Shown here one piece after another: positions 53,378 to 64,000 of a DNA stretch of 64,000 bases (position 1 is its first letter; every line of letters begins with the position of its first letter). Under the pieces are notes generated by a model, which was not told the origin of the DNA, did not search any database, and was given only the letters and a program-made list of their open reading frames with translations. The DNA is from Echeneis naucrates (lineage: Eukaryota > Chordata > Actinopteri > Carangiformes > Echeneidae), in NCBI RefSeq assembly GCF_900963305.1, contig NC_042532.1, positions 18,874,707-18,938,706 of the forward strand. The letters are read 5' to 3'. The translations under genes were made by a program, and so were the position numbers.

Positions 53378-56300
53378 ATGTTTCACTTCACAGGTTTTTT
53401 CAGCTGCGTCGCACTTTTTCTTGCATCGTCCCGGAGCGAAGAAATGACCGAAGGACGCACATTCCTGCACAATGTTTTACACTTTTACGGCCAAAACGCC
53501 TCGATTTCGACTCACAATCTGGAGGATTTACTCAAGTTAATTTCGGCCAGAAGGCCCGAGTCCATAAATGAAGGAAACCCACTGAAAAACCAAGAGGTGA
53601 GATTACAAAGCACTCAGGTTTATTTCTTTTATTTCATCTTATTAAAGCTGAATCATCTGCAGAATTAAAATATGATGATTAATAATTTATTATGTGTTTA
53701 TCAGGTTATAACGTTTATTAGTGGTCTCATTATTAAGCAGAGTTTTTAATTACGTTTATCATCATCATTATTGTTAATGTTATTAAATTGTGTGACTTTA
53801 GATGATTTCTGACTAAATGCATGATTTTGAATGAAGGAGTTGTAATAAATAAAAGTGATTAATATTGATTTCAAGAGCACAACAGGTTTTAAAGCATTTC
53901 TGTTTTAACTTTAAATTAACATTTATATGTGAATAGCTTTCAACCTTTTCAATCTTTTTTTAAAAAATTCGTGGTATTTTGCTGTGAAGAAGGAAAACTT
54001 ACAAACTTAAATTTGGCAATGATGATAAAGAATCTATCGATAAGATACTCCTTATTTTAGATTCTTTATTGCCATTGCACATTCCTGATAATTGAAAAAG
54101 ATGAAATATGGTTCGCAGAGAATAAGAAAAACACGTAATAGAAGTCCAAACTAAGATGTAGGAACATTATGAACGCAGCAGAAAGATTTAAGAGGTTTAA
54201 AAACTCCTCTAAAATGTCTGATGGCGTCTCTCTGGCCTTCAGTGTCCCTCAGCAGAGCACATCTTATCCCAGTTCGGGCTCAGTAACGTCAGTCAGCTGA
54301 CTGTGGGACATCTGGACAGGATCTGCCCCGCCGTGTTGACCCAGGTGCTGCTGCCCTCCTGCCCCTACACCGCCCCCAAGACTCTGCTGCTTCCAGACCA
54401 CACGGGTGAGTTGCTTCATCACCACTGCTGCACACCCCTCCGCATTATTTGTCAAGACCCCTGCAACTCAAATAAATTCACAGTTCACGGGGGTTTGTTT
54501 CCTCGAACTGGCTCTGGTGGAGCTTTGCAGTTCATTTATAAAATCAATGAATTAGAAAAGAAGTGGGGAGAGAACATGTTTGAGCTCAGTTTATCTACCC
54601 CACCGGCTCACCTTACACATCCTGAGCAGAATCAATATTAGAACGATGCAAATTTTAAGAGTTTTATGTGAATTAGATAACAGGAACTCAATACAGTTCA
54701 ATGGCACGTCAAGCTCCATCTTCCAAAACGACCAGAAAGTTGAATCCACGTGTTTCTGAAGCCGTTTCACTCCGAGCTCCTGTGAAATGACGACTGTCAG
54801 TAAGTGAGTGCATCCCCAGCACTGACTCTGACTGTCAGTTCAGTATCAGAAACTGGAATTTTTGTCATTATTGTTGAGTAATCTGATTATTTTCCATATT
54901 AATCAAAGACTAAATTCTGTGTGTCAGGTCCTCTCATGTTAGGAGCTGGAACATTTCTGCTTCATAAATCACTAAAACTATTCTCAGTTCATCAGAATAT
55001 TTTCCTGTAGACAGTTAATTTTATTTATTGATGTTGAGTTCGGTTAAACGTGGGCCCCTCTCTGTCCTGGATTGACTCAGAGCCGCTGACCTCTCAGATT
55101 CACAATCACTCGGTGCTGTTGACACAGTTACAGCCAACTGTGACTGTTGTTCAGACTGATGTCTGAGGTTCATGCTGTTTCCTCCTCCGGCCCCGAGAAC
55201 ACAATTTCTCCTCTGCAAATAAATACTGTTGTGTCTTTTGTTGAGTTTTTTGGCGGAGGTGCTTTTGAAGGCCCGGCTGCTCAATTAATGTCAGAAAAAC
55301 GACACAGATGAGTTTTAGCGGAGGCGCCATTTTCCCAAAAGTTCAGTTTCCTCCACACAGGGAATGTTTGATCAGGACTTTTGCTGTTAGTTGCTATAAC
55401 GGAGATATGAAGGGCTGATTTCAGTTCTTCCACTTACAGCTACATTTATTTCACTGGTTTTGCTCTGAGTTTAGACTTTCAGGTGTTTTAGTATTGCATG
55501 AGAGGAAGATGTGAATCTTCTGTTCGGCCTCAAATAGTCTGCAGCGATTCAGTATATAATCAGTTATAATCACAGTAACCTCATGAACTTTACTGATAGT
55601 GAAAGAGATGTGATTTTTTTTTAGTTTTGTTTCTAATTTTAGTAGCAGTGATAACAGCCGTGGCTCAACAGAAAAACCCACACAGATGGAACGTCTAAGG
55701 ATTTTTTGGTCCTCTCTCTCCTGACAGTGTGGGGTTGGGGCTTTCTGGCCGTCACTGTGATCAACCTGGCGTCTCTGCTCGGCCTCCTGCTTATCCCCTT
55801 CACCAAAAAACCGTACTTCCCCAAAATACTCACCTTCTTCGTTGGCTTGGCCATCGGGACGCTCTTCTCCAACGCCGTCCTTCAGCTCATTCCAGAGGTT
55901 TGTACGAGATGGAGACCTGCTAAGGTGAAATCCGTGAATAAGTGAAAAATACATGCTGACATTGACATTTTTCTGCCAATCCACAGGCTCTTGGGTTTGA
56001 TCCCAAAGCAGACAACTACGTGGCGAATGCAGTCGGGATATTCGGTGGATTTTATCTTCTATTCTTTGTGGAGAAGATTCTGAAATTGCTCCTGGGAGTG
56101 GAGCATGATGTAAGTAAGCAGAGCAGAAAGTTTATCAGGAGCAAAGCACGTTTCTTTTACCATCAGTCCTAAATCATTTCAGCTGTATATCTGCCACTGA
56201 ATTGCTCCAGTTTATCGGCTAATTAAGCATCTAGTTGCTGACTATCAAGATGACATTAAATCTGATGTTAATCATGTACGGGTCATTAGTGTCACAGTCA

Positions 56301-59300
56301 CCTTTTTTAAGTTGTATAAAGGTTAGAAAAACTTTATGCTGTCAGGAAGTCCTGGAAGACGACAGCCACATTTGGAAGTATATGGCCCAGACTTGGGCTG
56401 AGGACGTACGAATATGTTGGACAAAGTTTGATTTTAGGTATGAAGAATGAAAGTTTACATTTTAAATTAAGGGGTTAAGTGTTTTGGAAAGGATAACTTA
56501 GAATTTTAAATCCTCTTTCGTGGCTGTAAGACTCATAAGAACCAGCTAACTGAGCTCATAAAACTGCAACTTAAAAAAACAAACAAACTGATTTAACCCA
56601 CGAAAAGCAGTCTGTTAATGTTGAGCTCAGCATGAGCACAGTTAAAAAAAGAAAAGAAGAAGTTCAGGAAAATACAACAAGAGCACAAAGTTGAGCTGAA
56701 CAGCAGGAGCTGCATGACTAACAGGATAAATGACCCTGAAGCTTTTGGCCTGGAGGTTAACGAAGGTTAACGACAGCATATTTTTTAATATTTTTAAAAA
56801 CCGAGCACATTTCTCTGAATTTTCCCTCCATCTCCTTCCTCCCTCCTCCGCAGCACGGCCAGAGCCACTCCACTCCTGCAGAGCCGCCCGCAGAAAACTC
56901 CCTGCACAACGGAGACATCGTGGTGAAAAAGGACTCCATCATTTTAACCAGCATCACCACCATCGCCACGGACAAGTGGAGCCCGAACCCAGAACCTCCA
57001 GATGATTCCACCGCCAACGTACTGCACACACGGCTGCTATCTACGACCTCATTACACTCTTTATTAGAAGTTGAATGATCTACTCACTCTGCACATGCCA
57101 TATTAACCCAGCCAGCAACCTTGTACTCAGTGATCTATCAGACCATGAGTAGCTGGAGATCGAGATAAGCTTCCAAAGACAGTGAGTCTTATCTAAAGTG
57201 ACTGTGGGCTTGATGGAGGTTTGCTGACCACCACAGTCCTCTATCACAGACACACCCGACTGGAACCCATCACTCATACTATAGTTAGATGAGGGTCATT
57301 TCAATGCTTGATCAGTCGTTAGAGTGGGAGATACAGTGTGCGTCTCGGGTGAAAGCTCTGATGCTGGATATATCAAAAACCTTCCCAAACTTTGAAGATT
57401 TGGCAGCTTTTCGCTGTAGTTTGGACCCAGCGCTTTAGTTTTTTCTGCCTCTCAGACATTTTGCTCATTTATTGCACACGTGCTGATTAGATCTGCTGTT
57501 AATGTGTAACTGGGAACTCTCCTGGGTCATACCCTGGAGTCGACCTTTTGAAGGGATTAAAATACTACAGCAAAAAACAGATATCCCTGTGGAAGCGGGC
57601 TGACGAAGCTCAGCTCCTTCCTCCCCTGGTAAAAGCTGGAATTGTCTGAGTTGAGCACAAAGGCTCCTTGTTTGTCCGCCGCCAAGAGAAGGGGCGCCTT
57701 GTCACTGCTGAGTATCTTCAACCAAATTGCGAAAGCTGTGTGGATGTCCCCCCTGGTTCTCTTGTTTCCCATTAACAACATTTGCACCTTTAAGAGAAGA
57801 GTTCTGGCGCAAACTTTTAGGCAAAGTATTTCCTGTGGTGTCTTTTACATTCTGTGGCCCAAAGATGGACTTTGGCCTTTGTTGGTGACATGCTGACTTT
57901 GTTGGGGCAGAGGATGAATCAGGATGAATCCCCTGACTGACCTTTAGTACCAGCATGAGTTTTTGTGTGAAATACCTCAGCAGGACCTGAACTGTCTCGA
58001 AATCTATTACAAGAAATGTAGCACCATCATCAAATCTCAAACTGCTAACATCATTCTCAGCAGAGCGACAACAAAAAATCATCCAGCGTTGTTTGGCCCA
58101 CGATCACCAGCTCTGCCTTTTATTTACTGATGATTAATAAATGTTAGTTAGCCTTTAGCTGAAAACACTGCAGCCTTTCTTCTGTGTAACGGTGTTGGCT
58201 GTTTAAGCAGACAAATCAAATCTTAATTCAGAACAAAAATATAAATATTGCTCTTAATTTGTAATATTGGTGAGGAAATTATGAATCAAAAAGGTTCAGC
58301 TTTGTCCTTAAATTCCTGGATGATTTGAACTTTGTGTTCGCATCAGTAAACGTTAACTGTCGTCCCTCCTCAGGATGGCCAGCCACCTGCTGTGATGTGC
58401 CACTGGCTGCGTGGGCAGCGCATCACCAGCATCAAGACGGTGGCCTGGATGATAACACTGAGCGACGCACTGCACAACTTCATCGACGGCCTGGCCATCG
58501 GCGCCTCCTTCACCGTGTCCATACTTGCGGGGTTCAGTACCTCCATTGCAATCATATGTGAGGAGTTTCCCCATGAGCTGGGTGAGTGATCAGCAGCAGT
58601 CGACCTCCTCAGTCCTCAAAAGTGTGAGTCACTGCAAGGTCACTCTGTGCAGCCAAACACTGAGTTAACTCACAGAGCTTTATCTTAAAATCTGTCGGAG
58701 ATTCCAAAGTTACAAAAGTCTGGGTGAATTTTGTGACATTTAGGATATTTCCGTTTGAGCCATAAAAATCTGGGCTTTTAATCTTTGAATGGGATATTTG
58801 AAGGTGTAAACATCACATGACTTCACTGAAGAGCTGGAGGAAGCTGATAAAAAACATGAACAAGATGGTTTTCCTAACTCTAAAGCTCCTGGCAACAAAA
58901 TTAAAAGTTTAAAATGGTAAAAAGTGGCTGATATCTTTTCAATCCAAATAAAAGAGGCCATTAAGAATTTATGTTTTTTTATCAGCCTCTGCTGACTAAA
59001 GGCAGAACTGCAGCGTTTTCCAAGAATATGCTCAGCTCCTTTGTGTCTTCAATTAAAATCATGCAACATGAAGAAAAGTAGAAAAATAAAAAATATTGTC
59101 ACAAATAGTAGAAAAGCTCGTTTGTTATTGGAGGGAAATTTTTTTTTATTTTGGTTTGAGTTATATCAGAAATTAGTTTAATACTAAAGCGAAAACAATC
59201 AATCAGCCTGTGAACTGTGTTGTTTTGGTCCCTCTGCAGGCGATTTTGTGATCCTCCTCAACGCTGGTATGAGCATCCCGCAGGCCATTTTCTTCAACCT

Positions 59301-60249
59301 GCTGTCAGCCATGTCGTGTTACGTCGGCCTCGTGTTTGGAATTCTGCTCGGGAGTAATTTTGCCCCGAACGCTATCTTTGCCATCGCAGGAGGAATGTTC
59401 CTGTATATTTCACTGGCAGACATGGTGAGTTACATTATGTAGTCTGGAGATATTATAAAACAAACAAACAAAACAAAATTGATAATGTGTCTCAGAACTA
59501 GTTTCTGGATTTGCATTTACAGCTTGATCTGCCCTGAAGTGGCCAAAAATATGAACGAATACGACATTAAAACTTGATGTCACATTATTGTGCTGAAATA
59601 AAAAGTGTCTTGAACAGGAATTAATATAAAATGAGACAATGGATGCCACTTCAATAAACCAGACAGCGGTTTAAGCAGAGATGAGTGTGTTTTTACCATC
59701 TTCTATTGGTTAAATATAAACATAATCAAGGCAGAAGGTCAAAGTATACACCCCTAGTTGGCTAGTTCGTTATTATTCTCTTAAAGTTTTACACCTAAAA
59801 ACTGTACACTGGAAAGCAAAGGAACCAGCCCTAACAAACTGTGGGCACGCAGAGAGTTATTGTCAAGTGTGTCAAGGCTGTTTGTGGTCTTCACTTTGTG
59901 GACATCAGCAGTGAGGCCTCTCCTCCAGTTTCATTGCGTTGAAACAATATATAACTTGTAACCATACAAACCAGCCCATTCATGCTGTTATTACCTCCCA
60001 TTATGTGACCTCCCGAACAATCACACCAGTGTATGTTGCGTGTGATTGTACAGTGCGTCGGACAGATATCTGATTGGTCTGATGTCATTTTCATTCCTGC
60101 AGTTTCCAGAGATGGACAGCATAGCCCGGGAACAGCAACGGACTTCCACCAAGACCATATTCTTCCTCATCCAGAACGCCGGCCTGCTCACCGGGTTCAC
60201 CATCATACTACTGATCACCATGTTTGCAGGGGAGATCAACCTGAGGTAG
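53378..60249 (+). CDS. slc39a8: zinc/metal-bicarbonate transporter ZIP8
   Basis: ZIP8 imports Zn, Mn, Fe and Cd across the plasma and lysosomal membranes. Exons: 53378-53596, 54243-54405, 55728-55897, 55987-56109, 56854-57018, 58374-58581, 59240-59424, 60103-60249; 459 aa (human 460). A signal peptide and a Cys-containing ectodomain ([15 protein letters not shown]) precede TM1 ([21 protein letters not shown]) and TM2-3. A cytosolic loop with a His-rich spot (HDHGQSH) follows. The metal site carries HNFIDG (314-319) and EEFPHELGD (343-351); Glu replaces the first His of the usual HEXPHE, the ZIP8/ZIP14 hallmark that broadens metal choice. The C terminus [11 protein letters not shown]...[10 protein letters not shown] matches ZIP8. 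Adjacent manba supports the assignment. Confidence 0.96.
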
Positions 60250-61380
60250 AAGGGACGAAAGACAGAAACTGAGAATAAATACAGCTCTGAGCTGCTTCCA
60301 TTTCTGCTCACAGCTCATTGGGCAGGAAAATGAATGTAAAGTGAATGTTTTGTACGAACAAAACAAAATGTTTAAAGGAAAAAATGATCCTTTTTGTTGT
60401 TTATCTTTTGACTATCAATATAGTGGAACATTTATTCCATGAAAAGGGAAAATCTTCACAATCATTTGATGTATGAAATCTAGATAAATTAGTTTTAAGG
60501 AGACAATAAATTATTTTTCTTCATATTGTGAAGTATCTCACACTCATTGTACCTCAGAGTTGTTGCCATGTAAACTAATGTATGCTGTGATATTGTGACA
60601 ACATTAACAGTCATTTTTCTGCCTGTTGTGGCAGCAGAGTTCGACCTCTGTGTCTTGTGACCTCTCTGACCTGACCGGGTCTTTTTAAGGGTTGTACAGC
60701 TGGATTGTTTTGTCTGTATGTTTTACAGAATGTATTTTGCTGTCTGCTAAATAGACTTTGAAATGAATAATGTTAAGATTTTGATAGTTTTGAAAGATAC
60801 CCGCTATGCAATGAGGAATCTTGTGGTTTGTACTTCTGTAAGTAAAAATCACACTGAAATGGATTCATTGGATACAAAGAAAAAAGTCATTATATAAACA
60901 CTATGTCTGCCCGGTGATATCTAAACTCAAGGGACTGACTGTATAAGCAGCACAATTAACTAATCCAAAGTTTCTATCCAAAAACCAATTTCAGAAGCTC
61001 TTGATTTTTAAGTTATTTAGGTTTCCGACCAAAAGGTAACAATATGCTGATGTTTTGTGACATCCTTTGTGGATTTCTTCACGTTATAAAGTAAAAAATT
61101 AAGATAATTACCAAGACATGAAAGCAGAAACACACAAATTCCATTCGTTCTGCCCTTCTTTTTGCAGTTACTGGGTAATTTTACATTTCCATGGGCTCTT
61201 CTGAGATCTTGAAAAATATTTAATGATTAAAAAAAAAAACTCTTTCAGAGACATTTTGTTTGTTTCAATTCATTCATAAAATAAAACATAACACTCAAAA
61301 GACTTAATTTAACTCAAACAAACAGAGTTAGTAATGATTTAATGTTTAGTGATGTGATGTTTGATTAAATGATGATTAAA
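60250..61380. other. slc39a8 3' UTR and intergenic sequence
   Basis: AATAAA signals lie at 60274-60279 and 60505-60510, either of which could end slc39a8. The rest is AT-rich with no recognised gene or transposon. Confidence 0.5.
60505..60510 (+). terminator. candidate poly(A) signal of slc39a8
   Basis: AATAAA about 255 bases past the stop. A closer one at 60274-60279 is also possible. Confidence 0.4.
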
Positions 61381-61803
61381 GTTGTTCCCATTCTGCAGAC
61401 AGTCAGCCAATCACCATGAACCAGGAAGTAGCTTGAGACGCGTTCAGGTCACACCGTGCAGCCCGCAATTGCCGTTTATCGCTGGTAAATTAGCTGGTAA
61501 AGCAGCTAAGTTATTTAAAAATATATATAAGATCGGTTCTCTGATGAGTAATAACAATAAATGGCAGATGATCCGTTCGAAGTGCGAATTTCAACAAACC
61601 CGAGCGCAAGAAGTCCTCACGCCGAAGTGTGTGGCTTTGCTATTTCCTATTCTGCGGCTGCTCCCTGAACGCGCCGTGCCCGTCCCGATGGGTGAACCGC
61701 AGACAAAACGAAATGAGACGATTTTGACTTTTTCTCACAACTTTTTCAGCTTTTCTGCTTTCCAAATTCAGACTTGAAGCTCCGAGATAAAAAGTAAAAA
61801 AAG
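61381..61803 (+). other. probable non-coding first exon of the nat8-like gene
   Basis: GC-richer sequence ends in a strong donor (AAG before GTAAGT at 61804). The next plausible acceptor is just before the nat8-like ATG (AG at about 63412-63413). The segment has an open frame of 131 codons without similarity I recognise, so it is treated as 5' UTR. The exon start is unknown. Confidence 0.4.
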
Positions 61804-63423
61804 GTAAGTGGTGTTTATTTCTTCTTTTTGGGGGGTTGGGGCGGGATATTAATCCGACAGCTTTGTGATGCTAGCGCTCCATGCTAGCTGCTGTTAGCTA
61901 AATCAGTTCAATTCAACATTTTTCCCCCTCAGGAAACTTTTATCGGCTGAATATTTGTGTGTTTTGTTGCTGGATGGTTACATGCACAAGTTGGCCTGAC
62001 AGCCAACACGGCAGCCATTACCAACACTGTGTAGTTTAGCCCCACAAACCAGTTAAAACTGACTCATGTCAGCTTTATCAGTCAGTTTGAGGGGGGTCAA
62101 AGGTGAACTCCTCCATGATCGATAATAGATAGATCCTTTGGTCATCTCTCAGGACATTTCTATGCATCCCATAGCTCACAGTACACAGCAGGCAGTGCAA
62201 CACAACACAACACACAGTAAAAGACAACCAGTAGTGTGTTCAATCAATCAATGAAAGGTGAGCCTAATATGATAAAACTGGTTTAAGTGCATAGCATAAA
62301 TAATAAACTTAATAAAAGAGCTTCCAGCCTGAAGAGATGATCCATCATTGGAAGAACTAATAGTTTTACATCTCATAAATATATAATAGAAGTAAAAAAA
62401 AACAAAGAAAATGTTTTGTGATTGGAAATGTGAAGTAGTAGCTATGAGTTGGAAACATAACGGGAATTATTTGAGTAAATGTACTTGGTTTCATTTCCCC
62501 ACTCTGATCATGATAATTACTTCTTCTTTTCCAGTTTGTTTCTCTTGCTTTTTTTTTCACATTGTTCTTGACAATGTGACAATTACTATTTGCTTGATTA
62601 ATGATTGAGTTTATAATATGGAAACTGTTAGGCAACATGATATAATGAAACTACTGGTAGTGAAAGTCTTAAATACATTAATGTGATTATGTCCTGTCAC
62701 GGTGAAAAGGTCTGAAAAAGCCAACATTTTAGATATCTATTATTAATGTGTGGCAGCCTATTATCTGAGATAAATCTTCTTACTTATCCTACGTATTAAT
62801 GGGCACTTTGAACGATAGCAGTTATTATTTACAGCAGATTGTCGTAGGAGGAAAAACACAGTCGTTACTAACATTAGAAAAAGTTCTGCTCTGCTCAGAC
62901 GCCTTGGTGAATTGTGACAGTGAGTCAGCATGAACAGCTACCAAACACAGAACCGGAAGCAGCTGAGGAGGCTTCGGTCATTGTTCATTTAATATTTAAC
63001 TTATAAATCTGTGATAAACTGAATTATTGTCTTGGACTGTTTGTTGGTCAAACTGTAACATCGGCGCTTCTCAGAACGTGAGCTCATTTCACATCTCAGC
63101 TGGGATCTTTTCTTTCCGGGCAAATTTAATTTCCTGGAACTTTTAGGGCTGAAGTCAGTGTCTTATCCCTTATGCCAGCACATTCTTCCTTAAAAAAAAA
63201 AAAACAAAAAACAAAAATCATAAATCCTCATTCAAAACAATTCAAGTTTTATTTTTTTCTTTCAAACAAATGGCCCCTCACCCTGTTCTTTGAAATTAAC
63301 TCTCTGTATACTCTTCCTTTGTTAATGGAGTCATCAATTAAGAGACACGTTATATAAAAGTGCATACAGTTTGTCACCTCTTATGTTTTATTGTCCTAGT
63401 TCCTTTTAAAGCCGAGCTGAACC
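61804..63423. other. likely 5' UTR intron of the nat8-like gene
   Basis: Near the donor there are three GCTAGC/GTTAGC-type motifs (61870-61901). The remainder is AT-rich and holds nothing recognisable. Confidence 0.4.
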
Positions 63424-64000
63424 ATGGCCAATATTCAGATACGGAAATTTCGGGATGACGACGCAGAGGCAGTGAAGGAGATCTTCACCCTGGGGATGAG
63501 CGAGCACGTGCCTTCGTCCTTCATGCATGTTCTCAAACAGCCGCCGGTCCAGATGGTGCTCATGTGCACATTCTGCGCCCTCATGACCAGCTCCAAGTCC
63601 GTCCTGCTGCCCGTCCTGGCGGTGACCCTGCTCCTGGCTGGTGCCCGGCAGTTTGTCGTCTACATGTTCAACAAATACATTGAGACCTCCCTCAGGAAGG
63701 ACCTCAACAACATCAGCGTCACATACCTGAAGCAGAAGGACTCGTGCTTTTGGGTGGCTGAAAGTGACGGCCGTGTGGTCGGCACGGTGTCGTGTCTCCC
63801 TGCTGAGAACGCCCCCGAGTGCTTGGAGCTGAAACGCATGTCGGTGTGCCGCAGTCACCGCGGGATGGGCATCGCCAAGGCCCTGTGTCGGACAGTGGCC
63901 GATTTTACTCGTGACAGGGGTTATGTGGCAGTCGTGCTGTACACATCTGTTGTGCAGACCGATGCTCAGAAGCTGTATGAACACATGGGCTACGAGAAGA
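63424..64000 (+). CDS. NAT8/camello-like N-acetyltransferase (partial, cut by window end)
   Basis: The NAT8 (camello) family comprises ER/Golgi membrane GNAT acetyltransferases that act on cysteine conjugates or lysines. The start MANIQIRKFRDDDAEAVKEIF sits in a strong Kozak context (AACCATGG). A hydrophobic hairpin (about residues 42-78, MVLMCTFCALM ... VLLPVLAVTLLLAG) follows, then the GNAT fold: CFWVAESDGRVVGTVSCLP, KRMSVCRSHRGMGIAKALC (acetyl-CoA-binding RGMGIA loop) and the YEHMGYEK strand at the window end. The family is about 220-230 aa, so about 30-40 residues lie beyond 64000. The coding part seen is a single exon, as in many fish nat8 copies, which often occur in clusters. Exact orthology within the family cannot be set. 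Confidence 0.9.
   Translation, partial: MANIQIRKFRDDDAEAVKEIFTLGMSEHVPSSFMHVLKQPPVQMVLMCTFCALMTSSKSVLLPVLAVTLLLAGARQFVVYMFNKYIETSLRKDLNNISVTYLKQKDSCFWVAESDGRVVGTVSCLPAENAPECLELKRMSVCRSHRGMGIAKALCRTVADFTRDRGYVAVVLYTSVVQTDAQKLYEHMGYEK

Noticed and set aside
55451-55984. 177-codon minus-strand ORF
   Set aside because: It lies antisense across slc39a8 exon 3 and flanking introns; composition is unlike a protein family I know.
57557-58082. Overlapping minus-strand ORFs in slc39a8 intron 5
   Set aside because: They overlap in different frames with no recognisable domain and could be old repeat debris; not enough to call a gene.
61382-61777. 131-codon plus-strand ORF
   Set aside because: It has no recognised similarity and fits better as a 5' UTR exon ending at a strong donor.
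63406-63984. 192-codon minus-strand ORF
   Set aside because: It is an antisense shadow of the nat8-like coding exon.

Overview
The window is nuclear DNA from a bony fish, most likely a percomorph teleost. The genes are multi-exon with GT-AG introns and vertebrate-type proteins, and a typical fish Tc1-like transposon is present. No rRNA, tRNA, CRISPR array, operon or retroviral/LTR element was recognised.

Layout, left to right. (1) A mitochondrial amidoxime-reducing component gene (mtarc1-like, +, 185-3011) carrying two suspicious lesions. (2) hhipl2 (-, 8883 to 4200), a secreted folate-receptor-like/GSDH-propeller protein, convergent with mtarc1. (3) dcaf10 (+, 10202-14243), a WD40 receptor for CUL4-DDB1, divergent from hhipl2. 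(4) cpxm1 (-, 26198 to 18954), a secreted discoidin-carboxypeptidase-like protein, convergent with dcaf10. (5) rnf145 (+, 28723-35780), a multi-spanning ER RING E3 ligase with a 1200-bp Tc1-like transposon in intron 1. (6) A UBE2D-class ubiquitin E2 (ube2d3 by synteny, +, 38144-43014) with two alternative terminal exons. (7) manba (+, 44738-52135), lysosomal beta-mannosidase. (8) slc39a8/ZIP8 (+, 53378-60249). (9) The start of a nat8-like N-acetyltransferase (+, from 63424) cut by the window end.

For every complete gene the exon lengths were added and the reading frame closes, so the models are internally consistent: hhipl2 788 aa, dcaf10 539, cpxm1 759, rnf145 625, E2 148 or 147, manba 882, slc39a8 459. 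UTRs and transcription starts are inferred from sequence signals only.

The ube2d3-manba-slc39a8 run matches the human 4q24 neighbourhood, but nfkb1, which lies between MANBA and SLC39A8 in human, is absent. mtarc1 next to hhipl2 recalls human 1q41. Three ubiquitin-system genes (dcaf10, rnf145, ube2d3) lie close together, with an E3 directly upstream of an E2; any functional link is inference.

I did not find a wholly new multi-gene system. The most notable points are the disrupted mtarc1 whose stop codon could itself serve as a splice acceptor, the duplicated terminal exons of the E2, the altered INSIG-binding motif of rnf145, paired CLEAR-like E-boxes at manba, and a GCTAGC/GTTAGC motif recurring at four likely transcription-start regions.
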